Source of the DNA: Hyphomicrobiales bacterium
GTDB lineage: Bacteria > Pseudomonadota > Alphaproteobacteria > Rhizobiales > Rhizobiaceae
DNA length: 64,000 nucleotides
Reading direction: 5' to 3'
NCBI GenBank assembly: GCA_021775415.1
Contig: JAJFHV010000016.1
Span: 62,001 to 126,000, forward strand
A program made the position numbers and the translations under genes. Of the stretch, positions 36,836 to 45,543 are shown one piece after another (position 1 is the stretch's first letter; each line of letters starts with the position of its first letter). Under the pieces are notes generated by a model. The model was not told where the DNA came from and ran no database searches. It saw only the letters and a list, made by a program, of their open reading frames with translations.

Positions 36836-37429
36836 TCAGCGCAGCATCGGCCAAAGACTGGCAACCAACAACACCGCCATGGAAATATTGAAAATACGAA
36901 GTCGTTTTGGATCGGATAACCACTCGCGCAAACCGACACCAAACCCACACCAAACAGCATTTGCGGGGACGGTTGACAGCGCGAATACAACAACGACGAT
37001 AGCAGCAGATACCGTGAAGTTTGCCGGGTTTGTGTAGACAGCAACTGCCGTCACTCCCATCACCCAACCCTTGGGATTTACCCACTGGAAGGCAGCTGCT
37101 TCCAGGAATCTCATCGGGCGCCCTTTTTCATCCCCGTCTTTCATTGGTCCAGAGTTGGCAATGCGCCATGCGAGGTAAATCAGATAAGCAGCGCCTGCAA
37201 ATTTAATTGCGGTAAACACACCGGGGGAACGCTCCAGTATCTGCCAAAGCCCCAACGCAATGCAGGCAATCATGAAGGAAAAACCAAAAATAATCCCCAG
37301 CATGTGCGGAATGGTTTTGACAAATCCGTAGTTCACACCGGAAGTCAGAACCATCAAATTGTTGGGCCCGGGCGTGGTAGAGGCAACCAGGGCAAATCCG
37401 GTTAACGCCAACAGGACTTCAAAGGACAT
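36836..37429 (-). CDS. LysE family amino-acid exporter
   Basis: A 197-residue inner-membrane translocator with about six helices. The LysE/RhtB signature STTPGPNNLMVLTSGVNYGF is in the first helix, and AAAFQWVNPKGWVMGVTA in the middle is the second conserved motif. It exports amino acids or derivatives; substrate unknown. GGAGAACTAAA precedes the ATG. A palindrome lies 16 bases upstream of the start and could be its operator. Confidence 0.88.
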   Translation of the reverse strand: MSFEVLLALTGFALVASTTPGPNNLMVLTSGVNYGFVKTIPHMLGIIFGFSFMIACIALGLWQILERSPGVFTAIKFAGAAYLIYLAWRIANSGPMKDGDEKGRPMRFLEAAAFQWVNPKGWVMGVTAVAVYTNPANFTVSAAIVVVVFALSTVPANAVWCGFGVGLREWLSDPKRLRIFNISMAVLLVASLWPMLR

Positions 37430-37444
37430 TTTAGTTCTCCAGCT

Positions 37445-37463
37445 AGGTCAGCATTGTTGACCT
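37445..37463. promoter_or_regulatory. Inverted repeat upstream of the LysE gene
   Basis: AGGTCA and TGACCT, perfect six-base arms with a seven-base spacer, in the 92-base gap between the LysE gene and a divergent Tat-signal protein gene. A plausible regulator site; no regulator is adjacent. Confidence 0.4.
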
Positions 37464-37521
37464 ATATATTGAATTCTGTCAAGCCACTGGAAATTGAAAA
37501 ACTTATGCTTATCTTGAGCAT

Positions 37522-38046
37522 ATGAACAGACGCCAATTCCTTTCAAGCCTCGCCGCATTCGCTCTCGCACCTGCGGTCCGCCTGCCTGCATTTGCAGGCG
37601 CTGCATCGGCTCCCGTGGCAAGTGCAGCAGTTCCTGCCGCGACCTACAAATGGGCGGAAACCATCGTACGGGCCCACAACAAGTGCAATCTTGGAATGCT
37701 CCAGCGATTGCTGGCACTTGATCCCGCAACTGCCGCAGCACTCAAATCTGAGCTATTGAAGAATGGTGTAATCTCTACGGCCAAAAATGCCTATGGCATG
37801 CACACCGCGGTCAAACCGCTTTACACAGAAGTCTTCCCGCAGGTGAAATCAGCCACAGAAAAACTGGCCGATAGCGTTGGTGAAAAAATTGAGGAACTGC
37901 TGGACGAAGAAACGGACGAAGACGACATCGATGAAACTGCTGAAGCAAACGATCCAACCATTGATGAAGTTTCTCTGCAATCAGATGAAGACCCGCAAGA
38001 TCCGGAAAACACTGTAACTAAGCCTGATCCTCGGGAAGAGAGCTGA
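37522..38046 (+). CDS. Tat-exported protein of unknown function with acidic tail
   Basis: A 174-residue protein. The N terminus MNRRQFLSSLAAFALAPAVR is a twin-arginine signal (RRQFL), predicting folded export to the periplasm. The middle (YKWAETIVRAHNKCNLGMLQRLLALDPATAAALKSELL) is helical with one Cys. The last 60 residues are strongly acidic and probably disordered (EELLDEETDEDDIDETAEAND). I do not recognise the family. It ends one base from the ilvN stop on the other strand. Confidence 0.75.
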   Translation: MNRRQFLSSLAAFALAPAVRLPAFAGAASAPVASAAVPAATYKWAETIVRAHNKCNLGMLQRLLALDPATAAALKSELLKNGVISTAKNAYGMHTAVKPLYTEVFPQVKSATEKLADSVGEKIEELLDEETDEDDIDETAEANDPTIDEVSLQSDEDPQDPENTVTKPDPREES

Positions 38047-38628
38047 CTACATCCCGTCCTTGCCCCGGCTTACGGCTGCAACGCCGGTGCGGCAGACTTC
38101 GACCAGACCCAGTGGTTCCATGATCGCAATGAACTGCTCAACCTTGCTAATCCGGCCAGTAATCTCAAACGTGAAATGTTCAGTTGAAGCATCAATGACC
38201 TGGGCCCGAAAAGCATCGGCAAGTCGCATCGCCTCAACCCGGTTTTCGCCCTTGCCAGCAACCTTTACCATTGCCAGTTCGCGTTCCAGGGGCTTTTCAT
38301 AGCCTTTCAATTCCGCAATCAGGGTTAAATCAATCACCCGGTGGACAGGCACCATGCGCTCCAACTGCTTCTTGATCTGATCAAGCACATGCAGTGTTCC
38401 GGATGATACTACCGTAATCCGCGACAAATGTTTGTCATGACTGGTTTCAGAAACCGTCAGGCTTTCGATGTTGTAACCACGTCCGGAAAACAGCCCAATT
38501 ACCCTGGCAAGCACGCCCGGCTGGTTGTCCACCAGAACAGCCAACACGTGGGACCGGGGCTTTTCGGTTTCCTCAACAATGAAGTAGGCAGAGCCAGTGC
38601 CGGATTGGTGAGCTTTTTTTGCATTCAT
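38047..38628 (-). CDS. ilvN: Acetolactate synthase small (regulatory) subunit
   Basis: The 193-residue regulatory subunit of acetohydroxyacid synthase. The ACT domain reads HVLAVLVDNQPGVLARVIGLFSGRGYNIESLTVSE, where valine binds for feedback inhibition. The second, C-terminal domain has REL-MVKV, the ALS small-subunit signature, and DAFRAQVIDASTEHFTFEITG. ATG 38628 follows GAGGTC; the ORF from 38658 is not needed. Unusually, a DMT transporter gene separates it from ilvB; spacing to that gene is only 16 bases, so the three are one transcript. Confidence 0.94.
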   Translation of the reverse strand: MNAKKAHQSGTGSAYFIVEETEKPRSHVLAVLVDNQPGVLARVIGLFSGRGYNIESLTVSETSHDKHLSRITVVSSGTLHVLDQIKKQLERMVPVHRVIDLTLIAELKGYEKPLERELAMVKVAGKGENRVEAMRLADAFRAQVIDASTEHFTFEITGRISKVEQFIAIMEPLGLVEVCRTGVAAVSRGKDGM

Positions 38629-38644
38629 GGTTTTGACCTCAGAA

Positions 38645-39511
38645 TCATGTTGTCTCAAGTTTTATACGGGCAATTGCCACACCCGCAAGGATTAGCGCTA
38701 ACGCAATAATGGCATTTGCGGGCAATCGCTCAGCCAAGAACAACACCGCCCACAACACACCAAACACCGGCACCAGAAAGTTAATCTGCGACAGGAACGC
38801 TGCACCCTGCCGCTTGACGATTGCAAAAATCATCAATGTTCCAATCGCTGTCGGGCCAATCCCGAGGACCACAACGGCTCCCCACACTTCCAGCGAAGGT
38901 CTCAATTGCCAGGGCGCATCAACCAACAGGCTAAACGGCAACACCATCAAAAATGCAGCAAGCATCAATGCAGCTGCCGTCGCTCGCCGCGGAAGCCCGA
39001 TCAACTGCTTGGTAACAATCGCATTGATTGCATAACAACACGCCGCAGCCGTAAGCGCATACTGGCGTATGGTTTCATCGCCCAGACTTGCAAGCTTGTC
39101 GAACCCAATCAACACCGCAACACCGACAAGCCCGAGGCAAAATCCGGCAAGCTTGAAAACATTGAGCTTCTCATCCGCCGTAAAAAAATGCGCCAGCACC
39201 AGTGTAATTAGCGGCATTGTCGCCATCAAAATTGCAGAGAGTCCCGCATCAACCTTCACCTGTCCCCAGGAAATCAGGAAAAACGGCAGCGTACTTCCAA
39301 ACAGTGCGGCGATCGCAATTGGCCACCATACCGGCCCAAGCGCCGGAAGCGCCTGCCCGGCCATACGCGCGGCCACATAGAGGATCACCGCAGCAATTGC
39401 CAATCGCATTGCAACCAGTGTCGCTGGCGGAATTTCCTGAACTGACACTTTGGTGAATAGAAAACTCGCACCAAATATCGCCGCCAGGATTACCAGCAGA
39501 GCGTAGTCCAT
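38645..39511 (-). CDS. EamA/DMT family transporter inserted between ilvB and ilvN
   Basis: A 288-residue exporter with ten predicted membrane helices in two EamA repeats (first repeat start YALLVILAAIFGASFLFTKV with PPATLVAMRLAIA; second around YALTAAACCYAINAIVTKQLIG). Members export amino acids and metabolites. ATG 39511 starts the first helix; upstream the frame merges with the end of ilvB. The gap to the ilvB stop is 32 bases and to ilvN 16 bases, all on one strand. The position suggests export of a branched-chain amino acid or keto acid, which is inference. Confidence 0.87.
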   Translation of the reverse strand: MDYALLVILAAIFGASFLFTKVSVQEIPPATLVAMRLAIAAVILYVAARMAGQALPALGPVWWPIAIAALFGSTLPFFLISWGQVKVDAGLSAILMATMPLITLVLAHFFTADEKLNVFKLAGFCLGLVGVAVLIGFDKLASLGDETIRQYALTAAACCYAINAIVTKQLIGLPRRATAAALMLAAFLMVLPFSLLVDAPWQLRPSLEVWGAVVVLGIGPTAIGTLMIFAIVKRQGAAFLSQINFLVPVFGVLWAVLFLAERLPANAIIALALILAGVAIARIKLETT

Positions 39512-39543
39512 CGAATTTATCCGAGCGGAACCAACTGGATTGT

Positions 39544-41316
39544 TCAAACCAGTGCCTTACCCTTCTCATCAATTGCAGATCCAACTGCTTCGTCCGTTGC
39601 CTCATCAGCCAGCAGCATTTCATTGTGCGGTTTGCCAGACGGGATCATCGGGAAACAGTTCGCAAGATTGGCGACCCGGCAATCGAAGATCACCGGTGCA
39701 TCCACATCAATCATCTCCTGAATTGCGTCATCCAGTTCATCCGGCTTTTGGCATCGAATTCCCACACCGCCATAGGCTTCGGCAAGCTTTACAAAATCCG
39801 GTAACGCCTCGGTGTATGAATGGGACAAGCGATTACCATGCAGCAATTGCTGCCACTGGCGCACCATGCCCATATACTGGTTGTTCAAAATGAATATCTT
39901 GATCGGTGCATTATGCTGCACCGCCGCCGACATTTCCTGAATGGTCATTAATACGGATGCATCACCCGCGATATCGATCACCAGTGAATCCGGGTGAGCG
40001 ATCTGAACACCAAATGCAGCCGGCAAACCATAACCCATTGTGCCGAGCCCGCCAGAAGTCATCCAGCGATTAGGTTCTTCAAAATGGTAGTGTTGCGCTG
40101 CCCACATCTGGTGTTGACCCACCTCCGTCGTGATGTAGGTGTCACGATCCTTGGTTAGCTCATACAGCCGCTCTATCGCATATTGCGGCATGATCACCTT
40201 CTTGGATGGTTTGTAGGCAAGACTGTCGCGAGCACGCCACTTATCAATCTGCGCCCACCATTTTTTCATATCTGCTGGCTGAGGTTTTGTATCATGCGCC
40301 CGCCATAAACGGACCATGTCCTCAAGCACGTGACCCACATCACCGATGATCGGAACATCCGCACGGACATTCTTGCCGATGGAAGACGGATCGACATCAA
40401 TATGTATTTTCTTTGACTGGGGTGAAAATGCATCAATGCGTCCGGTAATCCGGTCATCAAAACGCGCTCCGACACAAATCATGACGTCACAGTCATGCAT
40501 TGCCCAATTGGCTTCATAGGTTCCGTGCATACCAAGCATGCCGAGCCAGTGCTCGCCACTTGCAGGGTATGCTCCAAGCCCCATCAATGTGGATGTGATC
40601 GGAAATCCGGTTATCTCTGCCAGTTCGCGCAGCAGTTTACTTGCTTCGGGTCCGGAATTGACAACACCACCGCCGGAGTAGATCAGCGGTTTTTTTGCCG
40701 AAGCCATCAACTCCACTGCTTCACGAATTTGATCGACATCCCCGCTTACGACTGGTGAATAGCTGGAATGGGAAAACTCGCTTGGTGGAAAATATGTCCC
40801 CGTAGCGAACTGAACATCCTTTGGAATATCGACCAGAACCGGGCCGGGTCTGCCGCTAAGCGCCACATAAAACGCCTCGTGCAAAACCATGGCAAGCTCA
40901 TCAACATCGCGCACCAGCCAGTTGTGCTTGGTGCAGGGCCGTGTGATCCCAACCGTATCTGCCTCCTGAAACGCATCAGACCCAATTAAAGGGGTCGGTA
41001 CTTGGCCGGTTATGCAAAGAATTGGCACAGAATCCATCAATGCATCCTGCAGCGGTGTCACCGCATTGGTGGCCCCCGGTCCGGAAGTCACCAAAAGACA
41101 GCCAACCCTACCGGTGGAGCGTGCATATCCCTCTGCGGCATGACCCGCACCCTGCTCATGGCGAACCAGTACATGACGTAGTTCTTCCTGTTGAAAAATT
41201 TCGTCATAAATTGGCAGAACCGCGCCCCCCGGATATCCAAAGATTGTGTCCACGCCGTTGTCGATCAACGCCTGAACCACCATTTCCGCACCGGTCATTT
41301 TCCGTGTCTTGCTCAT
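39544..41316 (-). CDS. ilvB: Acetolactate synthase large (catalytic) subunit
   Basis: A 590-residue ThDP/FAD/Mg2+ enzyme making acetolactate and acetohydroxybutyrate, the first common step of branched-chain amino acid synthesis. Marks are FGYPGGAVLPIYDE, the catalytic Glu in VRHEQGAGHAAEGYAR, TSGPGATN, QVPTPLIGSDAFQEAD, and the ThDP-binding DIAGDASVLMTIQEMS with NNQYMGMVRQWQ. It is the promoter-proximal gene of ilvB-EamA-ilvN. Its leader carries a small Ile-Leu-Val peptide ORF and an intrinsic terminator, pointing to transcription attenuation. Confidence 0.95.
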   Translation of the reverse strand: MSKTRKMTGAEMVVQALIDNGVDTIFGYPGGAVLPIYDEIFQQEELRHVLVRHEQGAGHAAEGYARSTGRVGCLLVTSGPGATNAVTPLQDALMDSVPILCITGQVPTPLIGSDAFQEADTVGITRPCTKHNWLVRDVDELAMVLHEAFYVALSGRPGPVLVDIPKDVQFATGTYFPPSEFSHSSYSPVVSGDVDQIREAVELMASAKKPLIYSGGGVVNSGPEASKLLRELAEITGFPITSTLMGLGAYPASGEHWLGMLGMHGTYEANWAMHDCDVMICVGARFDDRITGRIDAFSPQSKKIHIDVDPSSIGKNVRADVPIIGDVGHVLEDMVRLWRAHDTKPQPADMKKWWAQIDKWRARDSLAYKPSKKVIMPQYAIERLYELTKDRDTYITTEVGQHQMWAAQHYHFEEPNRWMTSGGLGTMGYGLPAAFGVQIAHPDSLVIDIAGDASVLMTIQEMSAAVQHNAPIKIFILNNQYMGMVRQWQQLLHGNRLSHSYTEALPDFVKLAEAYGGVGIRCQKPDELDDAIQEMIDVDAPVIFDCRVANLANCFPMIPSGKPHNEMLLADEATDEAVGSAIDEKGKALV

Positions 41317-41373
41317 CGTACCTGTAAGTTCCTGTTTTCCATTTCACCCTATCTGTCACCTGTTAACAGACAT

Positions 41374-41398
41374 AAAAAAAGCCCCCGTTTGGGAGCTT
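41374..41398 (-). terminator. Attenuator terminator in the ilvB leader
   Basis: On the minus strand AAGCTCCC-AAAC-GGGGGCTT forms an eight-base stem (one T-G pair) directly followed by seven T residues. It lies 58 bases upstream of the ilvB start and 32 bases after the leader-peptide stop: the placement of a classic amino-acid attenuator. Confidence 0.8.
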
Positions 41399-41429
41399 GT
41401 TTGGCGCACACGTTGCTTTCGCGACGGTT

Positions 41430-41480
41430 CTATCGACCCGTCACCCGTGTACGCTCCATCACCACTAGAATTTTATGCAT
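41430..41480 (-). CDS. ilvB leader peptide (attenuation)
   Basis: A 16-codon ORF, MHKILVVMERTRVTGR, on the minus strand between a promoter-like sequence and the ilvB attenuator. Four consecutive codons encode Ile-Leu-Val-Val, the three end products of the pathway. Ribosome stalling at these codons when charged branched-chain tRNAs are scarce would let an antiterminator form, as in other proteobacterial ilv leaders. GAGA lies upstream of the ATG. It is too short to be found by ordinary gene callers. The alternative antiterminator pairing has not been folded. Confidence 0.75.
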   Translation of the reverse strand: MHKILVVMERTRVTGR

Positions 41481-41509
41481 TGTCTCGCACATCCGTTGTT
41501 TCGGGCGGG

Positions 41510-41537
41510 ACACTAGCACGGTTCGCGATGACGTCAA
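41510..41537 (-). promoter_or_regulatory. Candidate ilvB promoter
   Basis: On the minus strand CTTGACG (the -35 TTGACG at 41537-41532) and TAGTGT (41515-41510) are 16 bases apart. Transcription would begin about 20-30 bases before the leader-peptide ATG. Confidence 0.55.
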
Positions 41538-41660
41538 GCCGCTATTTGGAATCACGATTATAGCAGATTGCAAAAATACCAAACCTACAATTCCAGGTCA
41601 CAACCATTGAATTTTGGTATTCTGCTGACGTAACGCTGGCCGATTGATATTTAAACTCGC

Positions 41661-41684
41661 AACTCATTAAAGCTGTAATGAGTT
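41661..41684. terminator. Nine-base perfect hairpin between miaA and ilvB
   Basis: AACTCATTA and TAATGAGTT pair perfectly over AAGCTG. It lies 80-105 bases past the miaA stop on the minus strand. AT-rich and without a T-run, so either a weak terminator of miaA or a protein-binding palindrome upstream of the ilvB promoter. Confidence 0.45.
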
Positions 41685-41765
41685 ATGGCTAACGCTCATG
41701 CCCCGGAAATTGCATTGAAAATCCGGTGAATCCGGTACATTAAATTTGCAGTTACAGGCGTGATA

Positions 41766-42641
41766 TCAATCTCCGATTACCTGCCAATCCGCATCAAAGG
41801 TATTGCGAAACCAGGTTGATTGGCGCTTGGAGTATTGCCGTGTGGCAGCTATTGCCCGTTTCATCGCCTCATCCAGGGTCAGCTCACCAGCAAGATAACT
41901 GGCAAGCTGCGGCACACCAATAGCCTTGAGCGCAGGTAAATCGCGAGAAAGACCAAGTGCCAACAAAGCCTGCACCTCTTCTACCGCGCCCGCTTCCACC
42001 ATCTGACCAAAACGGGTTTCTATGCGCTGATGCAGCATGGGTCTTGGAGGAAGCAGCAGGAGTTTTTTCACGCTGTCATCATCGCAAAGCAGGTTCCGCC
42101 CCTTGTGCTTCTGCCACTCGGTAATTGAAACACCCGTAGTGTCGAAGACCTCCAACGCGCGAATAATGCGTTGTGTATCACCGGGCTCAAATAGTTTTGC
42201 CGAGGCAGGATCAAGGCGCGTTAGTTCATCGTGCAGCGCCTCTTTCGCCCGTACACGCCACTTGGCCCGGATTTCAGGCTTGATTTCGGGCATCGGCGAC
42301 AGCCCGCCCAGAAGCGCCGTAAAATAAAGTCCGGTTCCACCTGCAACAACAATTTGGCGACGTTGGCGTTTAAACCGGTCGATCAGTGGCGCAATGTCAT
42401 CCAACCACCGGGCAACCGAGTAGGGTTCGCTTACTGGCACATGACCAAACAGATAATGCGGACATCGCGCTTCGTCCTCTTTGCCCGGTCTTGCTGAAAG
42501 AATTTTTAGTTCGCTGTAAACCTGCATCGAATCTGCATTGAGAATTACGCCACCACTCTTCTCGGCAATCGAAAGCGCAAGTGCAGTCTTGCCGCTGGCG
42601 GTCGGTCCGGCAATCAAAACGATATCTTCGTCAAATTTCAT
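41766..42641 (-). CDS. miaA: tRNA dimethylallyltransferase
   Basis: MiaA, about 291 residues, adds the isopentenyl group to A37 of tRNAs reading UNN codons. The P-loop is LIAGPTASGKTALAL, followed by the family's NADSMQVYSELKILSARP, VVAGGTGLYFTALLGG and PGDTQRIIRALEVFDTTG. QYSKRQSTWFRN near the C terminus is the last conserved motif. Three close starts exist (GTG 42656, ATG 42650, ATG 42641); I give the last because the P-loop spacing then fits the family best. The stop is 450 bases upstream of ilvB on the same strand. Confidence 0.94.
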   Translation of the reverse strand: MKFDEDIVLIAGPTASGKTALALSIAEKSGGVILNADSMQVYSELKILSARPGKEDEARCPHYLFGHVPVSEPYSVARWLDDIAPLIDRFKRQRRQIVVAGGTGLYFTALLGGLSPMPEIKPEIRAKWRVRAKEALHDELTRLDPASAKLFEPGDTQRIIRALEVFDTTGVSITEWQKHKGRNLLCDDDSVKKLLLLPPRPMLHQRIETRFGQMVEAGAVEEVQALLALGLSRDLPALKAIGVPQLASYLAGELTLDEAMKRAIAATRQYSKRQSTWFRNTFDADWQVIGD

Positions 42642-42740
42642 GCTGCCCATTACCACAATTTCGAAGCAGGGCCATGAGGGATTTTCGCTTCGAAAGGTAC
42701 ATAAGCTGAAACTTGAAAACCCACATCAAACAACCGTCAA

Positions 42741-42763
42741 CAAAAAGGGCGCCGAAGCGCCCT
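42741..42763 (-). terminator. Intrinsic terminator of the Deg protease gene
   Basis: On the minus strand AGGGCGC-TTCG-GCGCCCT, a seven-base stem with a UUCG tetraloop, is followed by five T residues. It begins 25 bases past the protease stop codon. Confidence 0.9.
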
Positions 42764-42787
42764 CGTAATCTGGTTTGACAGGAAGTT

Positions 42788-44281
42788 CTATTCCATCCGC
42801 ACGACGACAAATCGTATGTCACCAGTAGCAGAAGATATCATCAACAACGCGTTCTTCCGGCTCTTTTCCTTAAGCTTCGCAATTTGATTTTCGGCGTCTT
42901 TCAGCGTCAACACCGGCTCCTGCCCGATCTGAACAACCAGTTCCCCGGCCATGATCCCTTTGTCCTCAGCCGCGGAGCCACCATCGACTTCGACAATCAA
43001 GAGACCATTGATATCTTCAGAAATCTTGGCTTCTGCTCGGGTTTTTTCATTGAGTTCAGTAAGTTTAAGGCCGAGAAATGTTTGAGTAGGTTGTTCTTCA
43101 GGCTCCGGCTCCGCTTCATCGCTAGAGACTACCAGTTGTTTTTCGCCATCCTCAAGCCGGCCAAGTTTCACGCCAATCGTTTTGCGTTCACCCTTGCGCA
43201 ATACTTCCACTTCGACTTCCGTATCGACAGGAGTATCTGCAACGATAATTGGGAGGTCACGCATTGTTCCGACCACCTTGCCGTTAAACGTCAAGATAAC
43301 ATCTCCGGACTTGATACCGCTCTTTTCAGCGGGGCCGTCTTTCACCAGGCCGCTAACGAGGGCACCACTGGCTTCTTCAAGACCAAGGCTTTCGGCAATT
43401 TCATCGGTCACGGTCTGTATTTGCACACCAAGCCAGCCGCGACGGGTCTCACCAAATTCAATGAGCTGATCAATTACGCGTTTTGCCAGACTTGCCGGAA
43501 TTGAAAATCCAATACCAATCGAACCACCAGACGGGGAGATGATGGCTGTGTTAATACCGACCACTTCACCCCTCATGTTGAACAGTGGACCACCGGAGTT
43601 ACCCCGGTTGATCGCCGCATCGGTTTGAATGAAATTATCATAAGGGCCAGAATTAATGTCGCGTCCAATCGCAGAAACAATTCCCAGCGTAACAGAGCCG
43701 CCAAGCCCGAATGGATTGCCGATTGCCATCACCCAATCACCGATCCGCGCCTTGTCAGAGTCTCCGAATGGAACCGCTGTAAGCGGCTTTTCCGGTGTAA
43801 CCTTCAGCACTGCAATGTCGGTTTTTAAATCCTTGCCAAGCAGTTCAGCGGTAAGTTTTGTACCATCCGAAAAGTTGACGGTAATCTCATCTGCATCAGC
43901 AATCACGTGATTGTTGGTAATGATAATGCCGGAAGGATCAATTACAAATCCCGAGCCAAGTGACTGGCGTGTTTTGGGGCCGTTGTTTCCCCCCTCTGGC
44001 CCATTCGGGAAAAGCTCGTCAAAGAAATCCTGAAATGGCGAACCTTCCGGTACCTTTGGTACAGGTGCGGATGGGCGTTGGGCAGCAACTTTTTGCGAGG
44101 TCGAAATATTTACAACCGCATCAAGCAATCTTTCAGCAACATCAGCCACAGAAGCCGGCCCGGCCGATTGCGCCAGGGTCTGATTAGAGGTGCCAGGCAA
44201 TGTGAAAAGGCTAATCGCAATACCAAGCATCAGCACAAGCTGACAACGAATAATTTTTCCAGTGATAGCTCTGACGATCAT
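42788..44281 (-). CDS. Periplasmic serine protease of the DegP/DegQ (Do) family
   Basis: A 497-residue exported protease/chaperone. Signal peptide about residues 1-38. The trypsin-like domain has the triad His in IIITNNHVIADA, Asp in KTDIAVLKV and Ser in NRGNSGGPLFN. Two PDZ domains follow (first around RRGWLGVQIQTVTDEIAESLGL, second around GLLIVEVDGGSAAEDKGIMAGELVVQIG). A flexible loop with GGNNGP precedes the protease core. It degrades or refolds misfolded envelope proteins. It closes the thyA-folA-hflK-hflC-DUF2065 block and has its own gap of about 165 bases upstream and a terminator downstream. Confidence 0.93.
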   Translation of the reverse strand: MIVRAITGKIIRCQLVLMLGIAISLFTLPGTSNQTLAQSAGPASVADVAERLLDAVVNISTSQKVAAQRPSAPVPKVPEGSPFQDFFDELFPNGPEGGNNGPKTRQSLGSGFVIDPSGIIITNNHVIADADEITVNFSDGTKLTAELLGKDLKTDIAVLKVTPEKPLTAVPFGDSDKARIGDWVMAIGNPFGLGGSVTLGIVSAIGRDINSGPYDNFIQTDAAINRGNSGGPLFNMRGEVVGINTAIISPSGGSIGIGFSIPASLAKRVIDQLIEFGETRRGWLGVQIQTVTDEIAESLGLEEASGALVSGLVKDGPAEKSGIKSGDVILTFNGKVVGTMRDLPIIVADTPVDTEVEVEVLRKGERKTIGVKLGRLEDGEKQLVVSSDEAEPEPEEQPTQTFLGLKLTELNEKTRAEAKISEDINGLLIVEVDGGSAAEDKGIMAGELVVQIGQEPVLTLKDAENQIAKLKEKSRKNALLMISSATGDIRFVVVRME

Positions 44282-44447
44282 CGAGATCAGTCCTTCCAGT
44301 TACTATGCACTCTCGTTTTTCCAAAGAGGCAGTTTCGCGGTGAATTCAGTTGCATCAGACATAGCCTGATCAGGAAGCTCAAAAAAGGCCTTGTTATGAT
44401 CTGGGTTAATCAACTTTGGGTCATCGAAATTGATTTCGCCTCGCAAC

Positions 44448-44633
44448 CTACCCTCGCATCATCCAAACGACAAAAAAACCAATGCAAATTGCTGCCAGAC
44501 CAAAGACTCTCAGGGTCGAATCTGGAATTTTCGGAATTTCATCCGCCATCCGTCGCACACCGTTCGGAAACAGTGCATATATCATCCCTTCGATCACCAA
44601 CACGAGGCCCAGCGCAACAACAAAATCGTTCAT
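44448..44633 (-). CDS. DUF2065 family small membrane protein
   Basis: A 61-residue protein with two membrane helices (DFVVALGLVLVIEGMIYALF and LRVFGLAAICIGFFVVWMM) joined by a short polar loop PNGVRRMADEIPKIPDS. This matches the DUF2065 family, found in many proteobacteria directly downstream of hflC. It lies 22 bases after the hflC stop, so it is in the hflKC transcript. A role in the HflKC-FtsH membrane complex is plausible from context only. Confidence 0.88.
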   Translation of the reverse strand: MNDFVVALGLVLVIEGMIYALFPNGVRRMADEIPKIPDSTLRVFGLAAICIGFFVVWMMRG

Positions 44634-44655
44634 TGCCGGACCAATGTGAGGCAGT

Positions 44656-45543
44656 TCATTCAGACTTCCCGTTGGGGTCTGTGAAGTAACGGAAGAAATC
44701 CGAGTTTGGTGACAATACCATGGTTGTGCCGGACTGCTGCAAAGCGGTCGAATAAGCGATCATTGAGCGATAGAATTCAAAGAACTCTGCGTCCCGGCCA
44801 AATGCATCAGCAAAGATTGAGTTCCGCTCACCTTCACCCTCGCCTCGCAGAATTTCACCATCCCTTTGCGCCGCAGCCTTGATCTCCACAACCTGACGGT
44901 CAGCACGGGCCTTGATCCGGCGCGCAGCTTCCTGCCCACGGGCACGAAGTCGCTCAGCTTCCGCCAAACGTTCGGCGTTCATACGGGCAAAGGTTTGCTC
45001 GGAAACTTCTGCCGTCAAATCTGTCCTGCGGATACGCACGTCATCCAGTTCAAGTCCCAGTGAGGTAGCATCCGGGCGGATCTGATCGCGCACTTCGCGC
45101 ATCATTTCAGCACGTGCTGCAGACAATGCAGCCTGGAAGTCCCGCAGACCATATACCCGACGCAAAGCAGCATCGAGGCGGGTTCTAAGCCGTTGTTCTG
45201 CCAGTTGCAAACTACCGGATACAGTTCCCCGGAATAGACGCGCGTCTGCAATGCGGTAGGTCAGGAATGCATCCACCTCGTAGAACTTACCACCTGATAC
45301 CTGCACGCGAATGTCATCAAGATCAAAGCGCAAAAGGCGGTCTTCCACGATTTGCACATTGTCCAACTCGAACATGGAAAGCGGGAGTTTAAAGTATAAT
45401 CCCGGCTCGGTTTCAACGCGCTTGATCTCACCAAACCTGAGTACAATTGCCTGCTCGCGCTCGTTCACTACAAACAGTGAATTAAACAGCAGATAACCAG
45501 CCAGTGCCAATAGCACTAGCAATAAGGGCATACGGTTCATCAT
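44656..45543 (-). CDS. hflC: HflC, SPFH-domain FtsH regulator
   Basis: A 295-residue inner-membrane protein with one N-terminal helix (LLLVLLALAGYLLFNSLFVV) and an SPFH/band-7 domain in the periplasm (NEREQAIVLRFGEIKRVETEPGLYFKLP), followed by a long Ala/Arg/Glu coiled coil (RMNAERLAEAERLRARGQEA). With HflK it forms the cage around FtsH and modulates its proteolysis. The start codon overlaps the hflK stop by four bases, so the pair is translationally coupled. Confidence 0.95.
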   Translation of the reverse strand: MMNRMPLLLVLLALAGYLLFNSLFVVNEREQAIVLRFGEIKRVETEPGLYFKLPLSMFELDNVQIVEDRLLRFDLDDIRVQVSGGKFYEVDAFLTYRIADARLFRGTVSGSLQLAEQRLRTRLDAALRRVYGLRDFQAALSAARAEMMREVRDQIRPDATSLGLELDDVRIRRTDLTAEVSEQTFARMNAERLAEAERLRARGQEAARRIKARADRQVVEIKAAAQRDGEILRGEGEGERNSIFADAFGRDAEFFEFYRSMIAYSTALQQSGTTMVLSPNSDFFRYFTDPNGKSE

